A stretch of 34,500 nucleotides of DNA from Desulfobacula sp. (GTDB lineage: Bacteria > Desulfobacterota > Desulfobacteria > Desulfobacterales > Desulfobacteraceae), in contig NZ_JAIOSW010000397.1 of NCBI RefSeq assembly GCF_021107415.1, positions 1 to 34,500 on the forward strand. The letters run 5' to 3'. The notes beneath the pieces are model-generated. The model made no database searches and was not told the DNA's origin. It saw nothing but the letters and a program-made list of their open reading frames with translations. Positions 1-8,777 of the stretch are shown one piece after another. The translations under genes and the position numbers were made by a program. How positions within the stretch are numbered: position 1 is the first letter of the stretch; the number at the start of each line of letters is the position of its first letter.

Positions 1-770
1 AACCGCCGATATTCATAACTTGTGGCAACATTATGGGCAATAAAAAGAATAGTTTTATCTTTGGGAATGTTGTGTTTGGCTCGATAATGGTAGGGGACTT
101 CAATCCCGTTATGCCAGAGGATACTGGTCCCTGGAGAAAAAACCTTGCCCTCGTATAATGGAAGTTTCCAGACTTTTCCTTTTATAGATTGTTTTTTTGC
201 GCTTAAATAATCAAAAGACTGTTCATTTGTTGTTATAATTCCATCAAGCATAGACGGTATCATTGTCCAACGTGTGTATAAGGGTAAAAGTTCATATCCT
301 GCGATAAAGATATTATTATCATGTGCCAGTTTGACCCATTCATAAAAAATAACCTCTTCAGGAGTTGATGAGCCAAGAGGCGTGGGGATTTGCAAAATAA
401 TCCCGAATATGTTGGATAGTCGGGGCAGATGAAGAGCAGCCTCACTCATAACGCCTGCACCCAGATCATCCAGCAGAAGTGCTTTCCATATTTCCAGGCC
501 ATCACTAAATTCAATGTCATGAATAAGGTCTTTTTTCCTTTGAAAATTTTCAACAGACGGCGGAACATTACCCCGGGTTGCCTTAAATGTTAAAGGGTCA
601 AGAGGCTGTATCATTTTCAGGATTTGTTCGTCTCTTTCAGGTGCGATGAGCTGGATATGGATTTTATCGATTCCTGTTTTTAATAGTTTTAGGAAATCCA
701 CAATAATCGGTGATACCTGGTTGTCCTGAAGTACCCACAAAATGGTTGGTTTGGTTTGGTTTGCTGCCAT
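1..770 (-). CDS. Putative glycosyltransferase, C-terminus cut by window edge
   Basis: An open frame reads leftward from ATG at 770 to the window edge: 256 codons with no stop, so the C-terminal part is missing. The start lies only 4 nt after the legC stop, so it is the third gene of a legB-legC operon. The protein begins MAANQTKPTILWVLQDNQ. A later stretch (TILWHNGIEVPYHYR, then TILFIAHNVATSYEYRR) resembles the linker and start of the second Rossmann domain of GT-B glycosyltransferases, where the nucleotide-sugar site would follow. No signal peptide or membrane segment is evident, so it is probably cytoplasmic. A natural role would be transfer of a nonulosonate or another sugar of this locus. 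The glycosyltransferase assignment is inferred from fold-like motifs and context. The catalytic half is not visible, so the family cannot be named. Confidence 0.6.
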   Translation of the reverse strand, partial: MAANQTKPTILWVLQDNQVSPIIVDFLKLLKTGIDKIHIQLIAPERDEQILKMIQPLDPLTFKATRGNVPPSVENFQRKKDLIHDIEFSDGLEIWKALLLDDLGAGVMSEAALHLPRLSNIFGIILQIPTPLGSSTPEEVIFYEWVKLAHDNNIFIAGYELLPLYTRWTMIPSMLDGIITTNEQSFDYLSAKKQSIKGKVWKLPLYEGKVFSPGTSILWHNGIEVPYHYRAKHNIPKDKTILFIAHNVATSYEYRR

Positions 771-774
771 AGTT

Positions 775-1959
775 TTAGACCTGATATCCTCTATTTTCGT
801 CCCCAAGGTTTTTGCTGCTTGGAATATTGATTATCCTATTTTCTAATTTTTCAACTGATGATAAATCCATTGCAGGGGAGTGCCTGTACATCGGTAATTT
901 ATGCAATGGTGTCCATACGGGTCGTGTTAAAATTCCATTTTTGTTGGTTAACTTAAGTATTTGATTTAATAATTCGGGGTCAGCTTTGTCAAGCATAAGC
1001 GTATTCAACCAGAAGTTGCTTTGAGAATGATCAGGTTCCCAGAGAAAGGAGATTCCTTTTATTTTATTCAATTTGTCGTTGTATTTCTTTGCAAGGAGCC
1101 TTTTTTTCTTTAAAATATCAGGTAATTGTTCTATCTGGGCACACCCTAATGCTGCATTTATATTTGGCATTCTGTAATTGAAACCTATTTGGTCGTGGAA
1201 AGGGTGCCAGTCTTTGTCTGATCGGGCTGTTGTTGATATATGTCTGGCTTTTTCTGCAAGAGCAAGATTATTGCAAAGAACAGCCCCGCCACCACCTGTG
1301 GTAATCGTTTTGTTTCCATTAAAACTGATGGCTGAAGCAATGCCAAAATTTCCAGTATGTCTTCCTTTATAATAAGATCCGATTGATTCTGCAGCGTCCT
1401 CAACTACTTTAAGGTGATATTTATCACATAAGTCCATTAAGGGTTCCATATCAGCGGGATGTCCAAAAATATGAACAGGTATGATGGCTTTGATCTTTTT
1501 GTTTGTCAGTTTATTGATACAGGTATTATTTGCTACACGTGTGATTTTTTCAAGATAATTATCAAGTTTTTCAACATCCAGACAAAGGGTGTTGATATTG
1601 CTGTCAATAAAGTGTGGAGTGGCTCCGCAATAGGCTATGGCGTTTGCTGTACCAACAAATGTAAGAGAGGGAACCAATACTTCATCCTCTGAGGAAATAT
1701 CAGCAAGCTTTAATGCAATGTGAAGGGCTGCTGTCCCATTGACAACAGCAATGGCATGTTTTGCCCCGGTATATTCAGCAAGCATTTTTTCGAATTTATC
1801 CACATATTTCCCCACTGATGATACAAAACGGGAATTAATGCATTCCATGAGATATTCTTTCTCGTTGCCATTAAAAAAAGGTTCATGCAATGGGAAGGAT
1901 GTTTGGTTTGGAAGGATTTCAAAAAGTGTATCAACAATATTTTGGGCAAGTTCATTCAT
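775..1959 (-). CDS. legC: LegC-type PLP-dependent sugar aminotransferase (DegT/DnrJ/EryC1/StrS family)
   Basis: At 394 aa this is full length for the family. K217 in SFNGNKTITTGGGGAV is the PLP-binding lysine. D188 in VVEDAAESIGS is the residue that pairs with the pyridine nitrogen, and NGTAALH (74-80) is the phosphate-binding turn. In legionaminic acid synthesis LegC transfers an amino group to C4 of the NDP-4-keto-6-deoxy sugar made by LegB, giving the 4-amino sugar that is then N-acetylated. The gene starts 6 nt after legB on the same strand, and legI, legG and legF occur elsewhere in the window. This context separates it from PseC or perosamine-type aminotransferases. The family assignment is very firm, and the LegC specificity rests on context and on the long N-terminal segment typical of this subgroup. 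Confidence 0.9.
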   Translation of the reverse strand: MNELAQNIVDTLFEILPNQTSFPLHEPFFNGNEKEYLMECINSRFVSSVGKYVDKFEKMLAEYTGAKHAIAVVNGTAALHIALKLADISSEDEVLVPSLTFVGTANAIAYCGATPHFIDSNINTLCLDVEKLDNYLEKITRVANNTCINKLTNKKIKAIIPVHIFGHPADMEPLMDLCDKYHLKVVEDAAESIGSYYKGRHTGNFGIASAISFNGNKTITTGGGGAVLCNNLALAEKARHISTTARSDKDWHPFHDQIGFNYRMPNINAALGCAQIEQLPDILKKKRLLAKKYNDKLNKIKGISFLWEPDHSQSNFWLNTLMLDKADPELLNQILKLTNKNGILTRPVWTPLHKLPMYRHSPAMDLSSVEKLENRIINIPSSKNLGDENRGYQV

Positions 1960-1965
1960 GTTAAG

Positions 1966-2973
1966 TTACAGATTATAGATATCTGATTTGTATTTTGCCA
2001 GATTTTTATTATCCGTAAACCAGGCAGCTGTTTTTTTAAGGCCTCTTTTTAAGCCCTCTCGGCCGTGAAATTCCGGGGTCCAATTTGTTAATTTGTTAAT
2101 TTTTGAATTATCTGAGCAAAGTCTGTTGACTTCGCTTTTTTCAGGTCTGATTCTCTCAGTATCCATGACAATGTCAAGATGGGTGTTCATGGCCTGGCCA
2201 ATGAGTTCAACTGTCTCTTTAATGGAAATTTCAAAGCCAGTCCCAAGGTTCATAATTTCTCCGTCAGTGTTGTCAGATTCAGCAACTGCAATAAATCCGT
2301 TAACCGTGTCACTGACATAACTGAAATCCCTTGTCGGAGTCAAGGCACCTAATTGGATGTTTTTTTTTCCAGAAGCAATTTGGGTTATGACAGTAGGAAT
2401 CACAGCCCTGGCCGATTGTCTTGGACCATAGGTGTTAAAGGGTCTGACAATGGATACGGGTGTGCCAAAGGATCTGTAAAATGATAATGCCATCTGGTCT
2501 GCACCTATTTTTGTGGCGGAATATGGGGACTGCCCCTGTAAAGGATGATCTTCGGTTATGGGAACAAACATGGCTGTTCCATATACCTCACTTGTGGAAG
2601 TGTGTATTACTTTTTCAATATCAAGCTCTTTTGCTGCCTGGAGTACATTAAGGGTTCCTGTTATATTTGTATCAACATAAGAGGCTGGAGAGTGGTATGA
2701 ATAGGGTATTGCAATCAAAGCTGCAAGATGGATGACAAGATTACACCCTTTCATGGCTTGTTTTACACAATAGGGATCACGGATATCTCCAGGATATATC
2801 TCCATGTTATCAAGTATTTTTTTTTCAGAGTGATCGAGCCAGCCCCAGGAATTAAATGAGTTGTATAATACAAAAGCTTTAACATTATATTTTTTTTTAA
2901 CAAGTTTTTCAGCAAGATGAGACCCAATAAATCCGTCTGCTCCAGTTATGAGTATGGTATTTTTTTTATTCAC
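1966..2973 (-). CDS. legB: LegB-type NDP-N-acetylglucosamine 4,6-dehydratase (extended SDR)
   Basis: This 335-aa extended short-chain dehydrogenase/reductase has the NAD(P) motif GADGFIG at residues 11-17. The catalytic set is T127 in HTSTSEVYG plus Y151 and K155 in YSATK. The TSTSEVYG and RPFNTYGPRQ strings are typical of sugar 4,6-dehydratases. LegB removes water from the NDP-GlcNAc sugar to give the 4-keto-6-deoxy intermediate, the first step of CMP-legionaminate synthesis, in the cytoplasm. The start is GTG at 2973. No methionine occurs early in the protein, so GTG is the only reasonable start, and the Shine-Dalgarno sequence is weak. It is the first gene of a minus-strand operon with legC and a glycosyltransferase, divergent from ptmE. 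Whether it uses a UDP or GDP sugar cannot be read from the sequence. The ptmE homologue next door favours GDP. Confidence 0.9.
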   Translation of the reverse strand: MNKKNTILITGADGFIGSHLAEKLVKKKYNVKAFVLYNSFNSWGWLDHSEKKILDNMEIYPGDIRDPYCVKQAMKGCNLVIHLAALIAIPYSYHSPASYVDTNITGTLNVLQAAKELDIEKVIHTSTSEVYGTAMFVPITEDHPLQGQSPYSATKIGADQMALSFYRSFGTPVSIVRPFNTYGPRQSARAVIPTVITQIASGKKNIQLGALTPTRDFSYVSDTVNGFIAVAESDNTDGEIMNLGTGFEISIKETVELIGQAMNTHLDIVMDTERIRPEKSEVNRLCSDNSKINKLTNWTPEFHGREGLKRGLKKTAAWFTDNKNLAKYKSDIYNL

Positions 2974-3102
2974 AATTCTATGCTATACCTTCAGTTTAAA
3001 GGTTGAAGACTCGATATTATATGTTATAACAAGCATTGATTGTTATAGTGTAATATAAAAGGCAGAGCCATGTCTTGTCAATGCTTAAAAAGGATTCATT
3101 TT
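2974..3102. promoter_or_regulatory. Divergent legB/ptmE promoter region with inverted repeat
   Basis: On the plus strand TTGAAG (3003-3008) and TATAAC (3025-3030) with a 16-nt spacer form a plausible sigma-70 promoter for ptmE. On the minus strand a perfect TATAAT (3021 to 3016) could be the -10 for legB, but I see no good -35. A perfect inverted repeat, TATAACAA (3025-3032) and TTGTTATA (3040-3047) with a 7-nt spacer, starts exactly at the plus-strand -10 and covers the likely start point. It has the geometry of a repressor operator. The strong ribosome-binding site AAAGGA at 3089-3094 precedes ATG 3103 by 8 nt and decides the ptmE start. Confidence 0.5.
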
Positions 3103-4164
3103 ATGCTTGAAGATCTTTTAATACAGCCGGATATACCAATTCCACAAGCTTTAAAAAAATTTAACAATACAGGTGAAAAAGTCCTTTTGGTGATTGATAA
3201 AGAAAAGAAACTGATCGGCACTATCACAGATGGAGATGTCAGACGGGCAGTTCTTGCGGGTCATTCCATAGAAGATCCCATAACCAGAGTATTTAATAAG
3301 TCCCCCATTTATATTTCCGAAAGAGATTTTTCTCTTGATGCCGTAAGAAAGATTTTGTTGTCATACAAAATTGATTTACTTCCTGTAATTAATGAGAACA
3401 GGGAAGTGGTTGATTTTATAACCTGGAGCAGAGCCTTTTCAGGACATGGATTCCTTGAAAAAAAAGTCGGGGAAATTAATATGCCGGTGGTGATCATGGC
3501 AGGCGGAAAAGGAACCCGGCTTGAGCCGGTAACAACCATTATCCCAAAGCCGTTGATACCTGTCGGATCAAAAACAATTGTTGAACATATCATGGACAGA
3601 TTCATAAATAATGGAGTGAAAGAGTTTTATTTTACACTCAACTATTTTGGAGAGATGATAAAAGCGTATTTGAGCAGTATTGGTCAAAAAAATAAACTTT
3701 ATTATGTTTTTGAAAAGGATTATTACGGTACCGCAGGAAGTCTGAAATTATTAATTAAAGAACTTCCCGGTACATTTATTGTCTCAAATTGTGATATATT
3801 GGTAAATGCTGATTATGCAGATGTTGTTAAGTTCCATAAGTTTAATAACTCGTCTCTTACCATACTCTCCGCTTTCCTACAGCACAGAATACCTTATGGA
3901 GTTATTGATTTTAAAGAGGATGGTGTTGTAACTCAGCTTCATGAAAAACCGGAAAAAACTATTGTAATCAATACAGGAGTATATGTGATTGATTTGGAAT
4001 GTTTAAGATACATTCCTGATAATGAAATGTTTCATATGACTGACTTAATAGATAAATTGATGGATAATGGGAAAAAAATCTGTACATATCCGGTAAACGA
4101 AAATGATTATATTGATATTGGCCAGTGGGACGAATACAGGAAAGCGGTTAAACAGTTTACATGA
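3103..4164 (+). CDS. ptmE: PtmE-type sugar-1-phosphate guanylyltransferase with N-terminal CBS pair
   Basis: From ATG 3103 the protein has 353 aa. An ATG at 3070 would add 11 residues but has a poor ribosome-binding site. Two CBS repeats cover roughly residues 1-120 (for example LLVIDKEKKLIGTITDGDVRR). A nucleotidyltransferase domain begins near residue 127 with MAGGKGTRLEP, and it contains the GTAGSL and NCDILV metal/nucleotide motifs. In Campylobacter jejuni PtmE makes GDP-GlcNAc from GlcNAc-1-phosphate and GTP, which feeds the legionaminic acid pathway. The CBS module usually binds adenosyl ligands and may tune activity. It is the first gene of the plus-strand operon, divergent from legB, and is followed by legH, legI and legG. 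A related function such as mannose-1-phosphate guanylyltransferase is possible from the domain alone, but the setting strongly supports PtmE. Confidence 0.85.
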   Translation: MLEDLLIQPDIPIPQALKKFNNTGEKVLLVIDKEKKLIGTITDGDVRRAVLAGHSIEDPITRVFNKSPIYISERDFSLDAVRKILLSYKIDLLPVINENREVVDFITWSRAFSGHGFLEKKVGEINMPVVIMAGGKGTRLEPVTTIIPKPLIPVGSKTIVEHIMDRFINNGVKEFYFTLNYFGEMIKAYLSSIGQKNKLYYVFEKDYYGTAGSLKLLIKELPGTFIVSNCDILVNADYADVVKFHKFNNSSLTILSAFLQHRIPYGVIDFKEDGVVTQLHEKPEKTIVINTGVYVIDLECLRYIPDNEMFHMTDLIDKLMDNGKKICTYPVNENDYIDIGQWDEYRKAVKQFT

Positions 4165-4243
4165 GAAATAAAAGCAGATTATGGAATGACAGATTCGTGT
4201 TTTGTAATATTTGGAAGATGTTGAATCTCATGGGAGTTTGTGT

Positions 4244-4861
4244 ATGGCATCGATAATTCTAATAGGGGGTGGCGGGCACTGCGAATCATGCATTGATGTA
4301 ATTGAACAGCAGGGCAGATACAGTATTGCCGGTATTGTTGATAGGCCTGATAAAATTGGAAACAAAGTTGCCGGATATGAAATTATTGCTGATGATACCA
4401 AAATTGTGGAATTGGCAGACGAATATAAATATTTTTTGATTACGTTTGGACAGATCAATAGCCCTGTAAAGCGTATTGAACTATTCAAATTTCTTCAAAA
4501 ATTAAAAACACAGATGCCTGTTATTATCTCTCCGCTAGCTTATGTATCAAAGCATACCAGGATTGGACAAGGAACTATTATCCATCATCATGCTTTTGTA
4601 AATGCCGGAGCGAAAGTTGGAAATAATTGTATAATAAATACAAAAGCACTTGTGGAACATAACGCTGTTGTTGATGATAATGTCCATATTTCCACAGGTG
4701 CTATAATAAATGGAGGTGCAAAAGTAGGAGAAGGAACCTTTGTAGGAAGTGGCACCATAGTCAGAGAATCAATAAAAATCGGTGAGAAATGTATAATCGG
4801 CAGCGGTATCAGAGTTATGCATTCAGTTAAAGCCGGAGAAATACTGAATGCCTCCCATTGA
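4244..4861 (+). CDS. legH: LegH/PglD/NeuD-type sugar N- or O-acetyltransferase
   Basis: The 205-aa protein has the two-part PglD/NeuD layout. An N-terminal Rossmann-like half has IILIGGGGH (residues 4-12). A left-handed beta-helix of hexapeptide repeats follows from about residue 100 (GTIIHHHAFVN, GAKVGNNC). H139 in NTKALVEHN matches the catalytic histidine position of the family. The likely reaction is acetyl-CoA-dependent N-acetylation of the 4-amino sugar made by LegC. Its position between ptmE and legI supports this over the O-acetylating NeuD role. I chose ATG 4244 because GGAG lies 7 nt upstream and the Rossmann motif sits at the proper distance. An in-frame TTG at 4211 would add 11 unlikely residues. 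Confidence 0.82.
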   Translation: MASIILIGGGGHCESCIDVIEQQGRYSIAGIVDRPDKIGNKVAGYEIIADDTKIVELADEYKYFLITFGQINSPVKRIELFKFLQKLKTQMPVIISPLAYVSKHTRIGQGTIIHHHAFVNAGAKVGNNCIINTKALVEHNAVVDDNVHISTGAIINGGAKVGEGTFVGSGTIVRESIKIGEKCIIGSGIRVMHSVKAGEILNASH

Positions 4862-4926
4862 TGGATCAATACTGGCAGGGATATACACATGTCAGATTTT
4901 AATTAATTTCCAGGAATGAATATTTA

Positions 4927-5934
4927 ATGAATAAAGTATTTATTATTGCTGAAGCAGGAGTGAATCATAATGGAAATATCAAGACAGCTGAAAAAATGAT
5001 TGATATTGCTGTCAAGGCTGGGGCAGATGCTGTCAAATTTCAGACATTTCAAGCCCGGGAATTGTGCTGTGTTTCTGCTGAAAAAGCTGAGTATCAAAAA
5101 AAAAACGGGGATGGTAAAGAAACACAGTTTGAGATGCTTAAAAGGCTTGAACTTGATGATGATGCTCACAATTATTTGATATCTTATTGTAAAAAACAGG
5201 GGATTACATTTTTATCAAGTCCTTTTGATTTGAAAAGTATTGAACTTTTATCCTCACTTGGAATGAAAATATTTAAAATACCTTCGGGTGAGATAACCAA
5301 TGTTCCCTATCTTGAAAAAATCGGCAGTCTTGGGAAAAAGATCATTTTGTCCACTGGAATGGCAGATATGGAAGAGATAGAGTTTGCTTTGGATGTGCTT
5401 ATAAATACAGGGACTTTGCCAAATGATATTACCCTGCTTCATTGCTGTTCTCAATATCCTGCTCCAATGGATGATGTGAATCTGCTGGCCATGAAATCAA
5501 TGGCAAAGTCTTTCCCAGGGGTTAAAATAGGATATTCAGATCATACTCAAGGGATTGAAGTTGCCATTGCAGCTGTAGCCATGGGAGCAAGCGTGATTGA
5601 AAAGCATTTTACTTTGGATAGGACAATGGATGGACCAGATCATGTTGCCAGCATTGAGCCGGATGAATTAAAAGGTATGGTTTGTGCAATACGGAATATT
5701 GAAAAGGCCATGGGTGATGGAGAAAAGAAGGCTCAATCAGTTGAAACAGCGAATAAAAGGATTGTTCGGAAAAGCATTGTAGCTCAATTTGGAATAAAAA
5801 AAGGGGAAATTTTTACCTCCTGGAATCTGGCAGTAAAAAGACCTGGGAATGGCCTTTCCCCTGTGAAGTGGTATGAAGTTTTAGGAAAAAAAGCAAAAAA
5901 GGATTTCTTGCAGGATGAACAGATAACCCTGTGA
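4927..5934 (+). CDS. legI: LegI/NeuB-type nonulosonic acid synthase
   Basis: The 335-aa length fits the NeuB family. The N-terminal TIM barrel starts with IIAEAGVNHNGN and contains KFQTF. KIPSGE and GYSDHT bind phosphoenolpyruvate and metal, and EKHFTLDR lies near the end of the barrel. A C-terminal SAF (antifreeze-like) domain occupies about residues 280-335 (RKSIVAQFGIKKGE, LAVKRPGNGL). The enzyme condenses phosphoenolpyruvate with the free 2,4-diacetamido-2,4,6-trideoxymannose released by LegG to make the nine-carbon legionaminic acid. It sits between legH and legG. NeuB, LegI and PseI cannot be told apart from motifs alone. The LegB/LegC/LegG set points to legionaminic rather than pseudaminic acid, because no PseB/PseG pair is present. 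Confidence 0.9.
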   Translation: MNKVFIIAEAGVNHNGNIKTAEKMIDIAVKAGADAVKFQTFQARELCCVSAEKAEYQKKNGDGKETQFEMLKRLELDDDAHNYLISYCKKQGITFLSSPFDLKSIELLSSLGMKIFKIPSGEITNVPYLEKIGSLGKKIILSTGMADMEEIEFALDVLINTGTLPNDITLLHCCSQYPAPMDDVNLLAMKSMAKSFPGVKIGYSDHTQGIEVAIAAVAMGASVIEKHFTLDRTMDGPDHVASIEPDELKGMVCAIRNIEKAMGDGEKKAQSVETANKRIVRKSIVAQFGIKKGEIFTSWNLAVKRPGNGLSPVKWYEVLGKKAKKDFLQDEQITL

Positions 5935-5981
5935 GATAAGGATGATCGGGGTCAAATGTGTTGGGGACAAAATAATAGCAT

Positions 5982-7145
5982 ATGAAAAAAATCTGCATAT
6001 TTACCGGAACACGTGCTGAATATGGCCTGCTGCAGCCATTAATGGCAGAAATAAAAAATGATTCAGCCCTGTGTATGACAATTCTGGTCAGTGGAATGCA
6101 CCTATCTTCTGAGTTTGGAATGACATACCGGTTAATCGAAGAAGATGGCTTTACAATTGATGAAAAAATTGAAATTCTTTTGAGTTCCGATTCCAGCACA
6201 GGGCTTTGTAAATCAATGGGGTTGGGAATAATTGAGTATGCAGGTGCTCTGGAACGTCTTGACCCTGAATTGCTGGTGGTTCTTGGGGACAGGTTTGAAG
6301 CTTTTTCTGTAGTTACAGCAGCTCTTGTCAGGAATATTCCGGTTGCGCATATACATGGGGGAGAGGTGACTGTCGGAGCTATGGATGATGCATTTCGACA
6401 TGCCATAACAAAAATGAGCCATCTTCATTTCACATGTTCTGAAGAATATAAAAAAAGGGTTATTCAGCTTGGTGAACATCCTGACAGAGTTTTCAATGTG
6501 GGGGGGCTTGGTACTGAAAATATCAGAAAAATACAGCTGATGGCAGAAGATGAAGTTAAAAAAAAGATTGGGCTTTTAACCAGGGATGCATATTTTCTTG
6601 TGACATTTCATCCGGTCACACTTGAAACTTATAAAACCAAGGCCCAGTTTGAGCAATTGTTATCAGCGCTTATGGATAGTCGGTTTAAGGATTTCAAAAT
6701 TATTATCACTAAGGCCAATGCAGATACAAACGGTAGAATGATTAACCAGATGATTGATGTTTTTGTAAAGGAGAACAAAAAGCAGGTAATATCATTTTCA
6801 ACCATGGGACAACTAAAATATCTGAGCGCGATGAAATATGCCGCTGCTGTAATAGGAAATTCATCAAGCGGTATCCTTGAAGCCCCGGCTTTTAAAATTC
6901 CTGTTGTCAATGTCGGTAAACGGCAGCAGGGAAGGATCAATGCCGAAAATGTGATAAACTGTGTTTGCCGGAAAAATGATATTATATTTTCAATAGAAAA
7001 AGCAATCTCAAAAGCTTTCAATGAATCAATTAAATCGATGACAAATCCATTTGAACAACCGGAAACGGCAACTACCATTAAAAATATTATTAAAAATTTT
7101 GATTTGTCAGGCATTACTTTAAAAGAATTCTATGATTATGAATAA
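5982..7145 (+). CDS. legG: LegG/NeuC-type hydrolysing NDP-sugar 2-epimerase
   Basis: The protein has 387 aa and opens with CIFTGTRAEYGLLQPLM, the signature of hydrolysing UDP-GlcNAc 2-epimerases (NeuC/LegG). It has a GT-B-like fold, with VVLGDRFEAFSV and HIHGGEVT in the first domain and GNSSSGILEAP in the nucleotide-binding second domain. The enzyme inverts C2 and releases the nucleotide, producing the free manno-configured sugar for LegI. The gene follows legI after 47 nt, and its last 14 nt overlap the start of the next gene, so translation is probably coupled. The NeuC-type motifs separate it from the non-hydrolysing WecB epimerase. Its Shine-Dalgarno sequence is weak. Confidence 0.88.
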   Translation: MKKICIFTGTRAEYGLLQPLMAEIKNDSALCMTILVSGMHLSSEFGMTYRLIEEDGFTIDEKIEILLSSDSSTGLCKSMGLGIIEYAGALERLDPELLVVLGDRFEAFSVVTAALVRNIPVAHIHGGEVTVGAMDDAFRHAITKMSHLHFTCSEEYKKRVIQLGEHPDRVFNVGGLGTENIRKIQLMAEDEVKKKIGLLTRDAYFLVTFHPVTLETYKTKAQFEQLLSALMDSRFKDFKIIITKANADTNGRMINQMIDVFVKENKKQVISFSTMGQLKYLSAMKYAAAVIGNSSSGILEAPAFKIPVVNVGKRQQGRINAENVINCVCRKNDIIFSIEKAISKAFNESIKSMTNPFEQPETATTIKNIIKNFDLSGITLKEFYDYE

Positions 7146-8133
7146 AACAGTGCTTGTTTGCGGACTTGGTTCCATGGGTAAAAGACGTATCCGGATTTTG
7201 AAATCCTTGTATCCTGATATTTCTGTTGTGGGGGTTGATTCGCGTCAGGATCGAATGACAGAAGTAAAGACCCGGTTTAAGATTAAAGTGCAAACAGATT
7301 TTTACAAAGCTTTTCAAGAAATAACACCGCAGGTCGTATTTGTTTGTACACCGCCATTATCCCACGACCAATTTGTATTGTATTCCCTTGAAAATAAAGC
7401 CCATACTTTTTCAGAGATCAACCTGACGTATAATGCTTATGATGCGATTATCAAAAGCTCCAAACAAAATCAGCGCATTGCATTTTTATCGTCAACTTCG
7501 TTGTATAAAAAAGAGATGAATTGGATTGCAGGACAGTTAAACAGCAACCAAGGTCGCGCATCTTACCGTTACCATGTGGGACAGTATCTTCCTGACTGGC
7601 ATCCTTGGGAACATTTTTCAAAATTTTTTGTCGCGCAAAAAGAGAGCAATGCCTGCAGGGAAATTATGGCCATTGAGTTCCCGTGGATTATCAATGCCTT
7701 TGGTAAGGTAAAAGATCTAAAAGTAATCAAGTCAAATATATCAGAACTTGATCTTGAATATCCGGATATTTTTCATCTTTTATTTAAACATGAAAACGGG
7801 TGTGTGGGCACTATCACTATTGATTGCATCTGTGTAAAGGCTGTTCGAAAACTGGATATCTACTCGGATCAGTTTTATATCAAATGGAATGGAAAACCGG
7901 ACACTTTAAAGATTGATTCAGACAAGAAGGGCAAGGCGATATCGGTTCCCTTGTATGACAGGATTCAAAAAGAAGCGAATTATGAGGCGTTTGTGATTGA
8001 GAATCCGTATATTGAGGAAGTTGAACATTTTTTTAATTTAATTGAGGGCAATCAAATTCTGCCGATATTATATGGCTATGAGCAGGATAAATATATTTTA
8101 AAGCTGATTGATGAGATTGAACACTCAGATTAA
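7132..8133 (+). CDS. Gfo/Idh/MocA-family NAD(P)-dependent oxidoreductase
   Basis: The protein has 333 aa. The N-terminal Rossmann motif is VLVCGLGSMGKRR, followed by VVGVDSR for cofactor recognition and VFVCTPPLSH, which is typical of the Gfo/Idh/MocA family. The substrate domain carries a YRYHVGQYLPDWHPWEHF stretch seen in nonulosonate-cluster members. The canonical EKP lysine motif is replaced by SEINLTYNAY, so the usual active-site lysine appears to be missing. That may mean altered chemistry. The start overlaps legG by 14 nt; ATG 7132 and ATG 7138 are both possible. Such enzymes oxidise or reduce sugar hydroxyls, and the substrate here is unknown. Position directly after legG and before the SIS isomerase suggests a modifying step on one of the two sugars built by this locus. 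Confidence 0.8.
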   Translation: MIMNKTVLVCGLGSMGKRRIRILKSLYPDISVVGVDSRQDRMTEVKTRFKIKVQTDFYKAFQEITPQVVFVCTPPLSHDQFVLYSLENKAHTFSEINLTYNAYDAIIKSSKQNQRIAFLSSTSLYKKEMNWIAGQLNSNQGRASYRYHVGQYLPDWHPWEHFSKFFVAQKESNACREIMAIEFPWIINAFGKVKDLKVIKSNISELDLEYPDIFHLLFKHENGCVGTITIDCICVKAVRKLDIYSDQFYIKWNGKPDTLKIDSDKKGKAISVPLYDRIQKEANYEAFVIENPYIEEVEHFFNLIEGNQILPILYGYEQDKYILKLIDEIEHSD

Positions 8134-8174
8134 ATTTTTAAATTATACCAATACATCTATTTTAAAGGTATATT

Positions 8175-8774
8175 ATGATGAAACATTCAACAGCAATAAA
8201 GAGTCCATTGCAATGGTATGATGCCCTTTCCGAAGCAATTAAAGCAATGGAATGCAAGGTAGCTGGTAAGACCATGCCGGTGAAAAAAGCGATTGAACAA
8301 ACCATTAATATATTGACAGCTGCAAGACAAATGAATTCTACTGTATATTGGGTGGGTAATGGTGGCAGTGCTGCCATATGCTCTCATCTTTCACAGGATT
8401 TGATGAACAAACTTGGGATTTGGTCCCAAACCTTTGGAGATATTTCCTTGCTGACTTGCATGGCCAATGATTTCGGATATGAACAGGTTTATGCTCGACC
8501 ATTAAAAAAAATGGCAGTATCAGAAGATGTATTGATTGCCATATCAAGTTCAGGAAATTCAGAGAATATCCTTTCTTCGGTTGAGGTTGCCCTTGATAAG
8601 GGACTGCACACTATAACATTGTCAGGAATGGATGAGACGAATCGTCTTTGGAGTGTCGACACCAATGTGTCGTTTTTTGTTTCATCGGATTTGTATGGAA
8701 TTGTGGAAGTTAGCCATGAAGCAATACTTCATGGTGTTATTGAAACTCTATGGCTTGAGAATCGGCAAAAATAG
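8175..8774 (+). CDS. SIS-domain phosphosugar isomerase (GmhA-like)
   Basis: The 199-aa single SIS domain matches GmhA/DiaA size. Recognisable parts are VYWVGNGGSAAICSHLSQD (phosphate-binding loop), the ISSSGNSENI motif of SIS proteins and an EVSHEAILHGV helix near the end. GmhA converts sedoheptulose 7-phosphate to heptose 7-phosphate, the first step of ADP- or GDP-heptose synthesis. The next gene, 3 nt away, is a transketolase half, and transketolase makes sedoheptulose 7-phosphate. An HldE-like fusion lies at 27781, which strengthens the heptose idea. DiaA-type regulators have the same domain, but the metabolic neighbours argue against that role. AAAGG is spaced 7 nt before ATG 8175, supporting that start over ATG 8178. 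Confidence 0.78.
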   Translation: MMKHSTAIKSPLQWYDALSEAIKAMECKVAGKTMPVKKAIEQTINILTAARQMNSTVYWVGNGGSAAICSHLSQDLMNKLGIWSQTFGDISLLTCMANDFGYEQVYARPLKKMAVSEDVLIAISSSGNSENILSSVEVALDKGLHTITLSGMDETNRLWSVDTNVSFFVSSDLYGIVEVSHEAILHGVIETLWLENRQK

Positions 8775-8777
8775 ACT

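Noticed and set aside
3070..3102. ATG 3070 as the ptmE start
   Set aside because: The ribosome-binding site is poor compared with AAAGGA before ATG 3103, and the extra 11 residues precede the CBS domain without purpose.
5813..6406. Long minus-strand frame opposite legI/legG, and similar antisense frames elsewhere
   Set aside because: They lie fully across well-supported genes, have low-complexity composition and show no recognisable motif.
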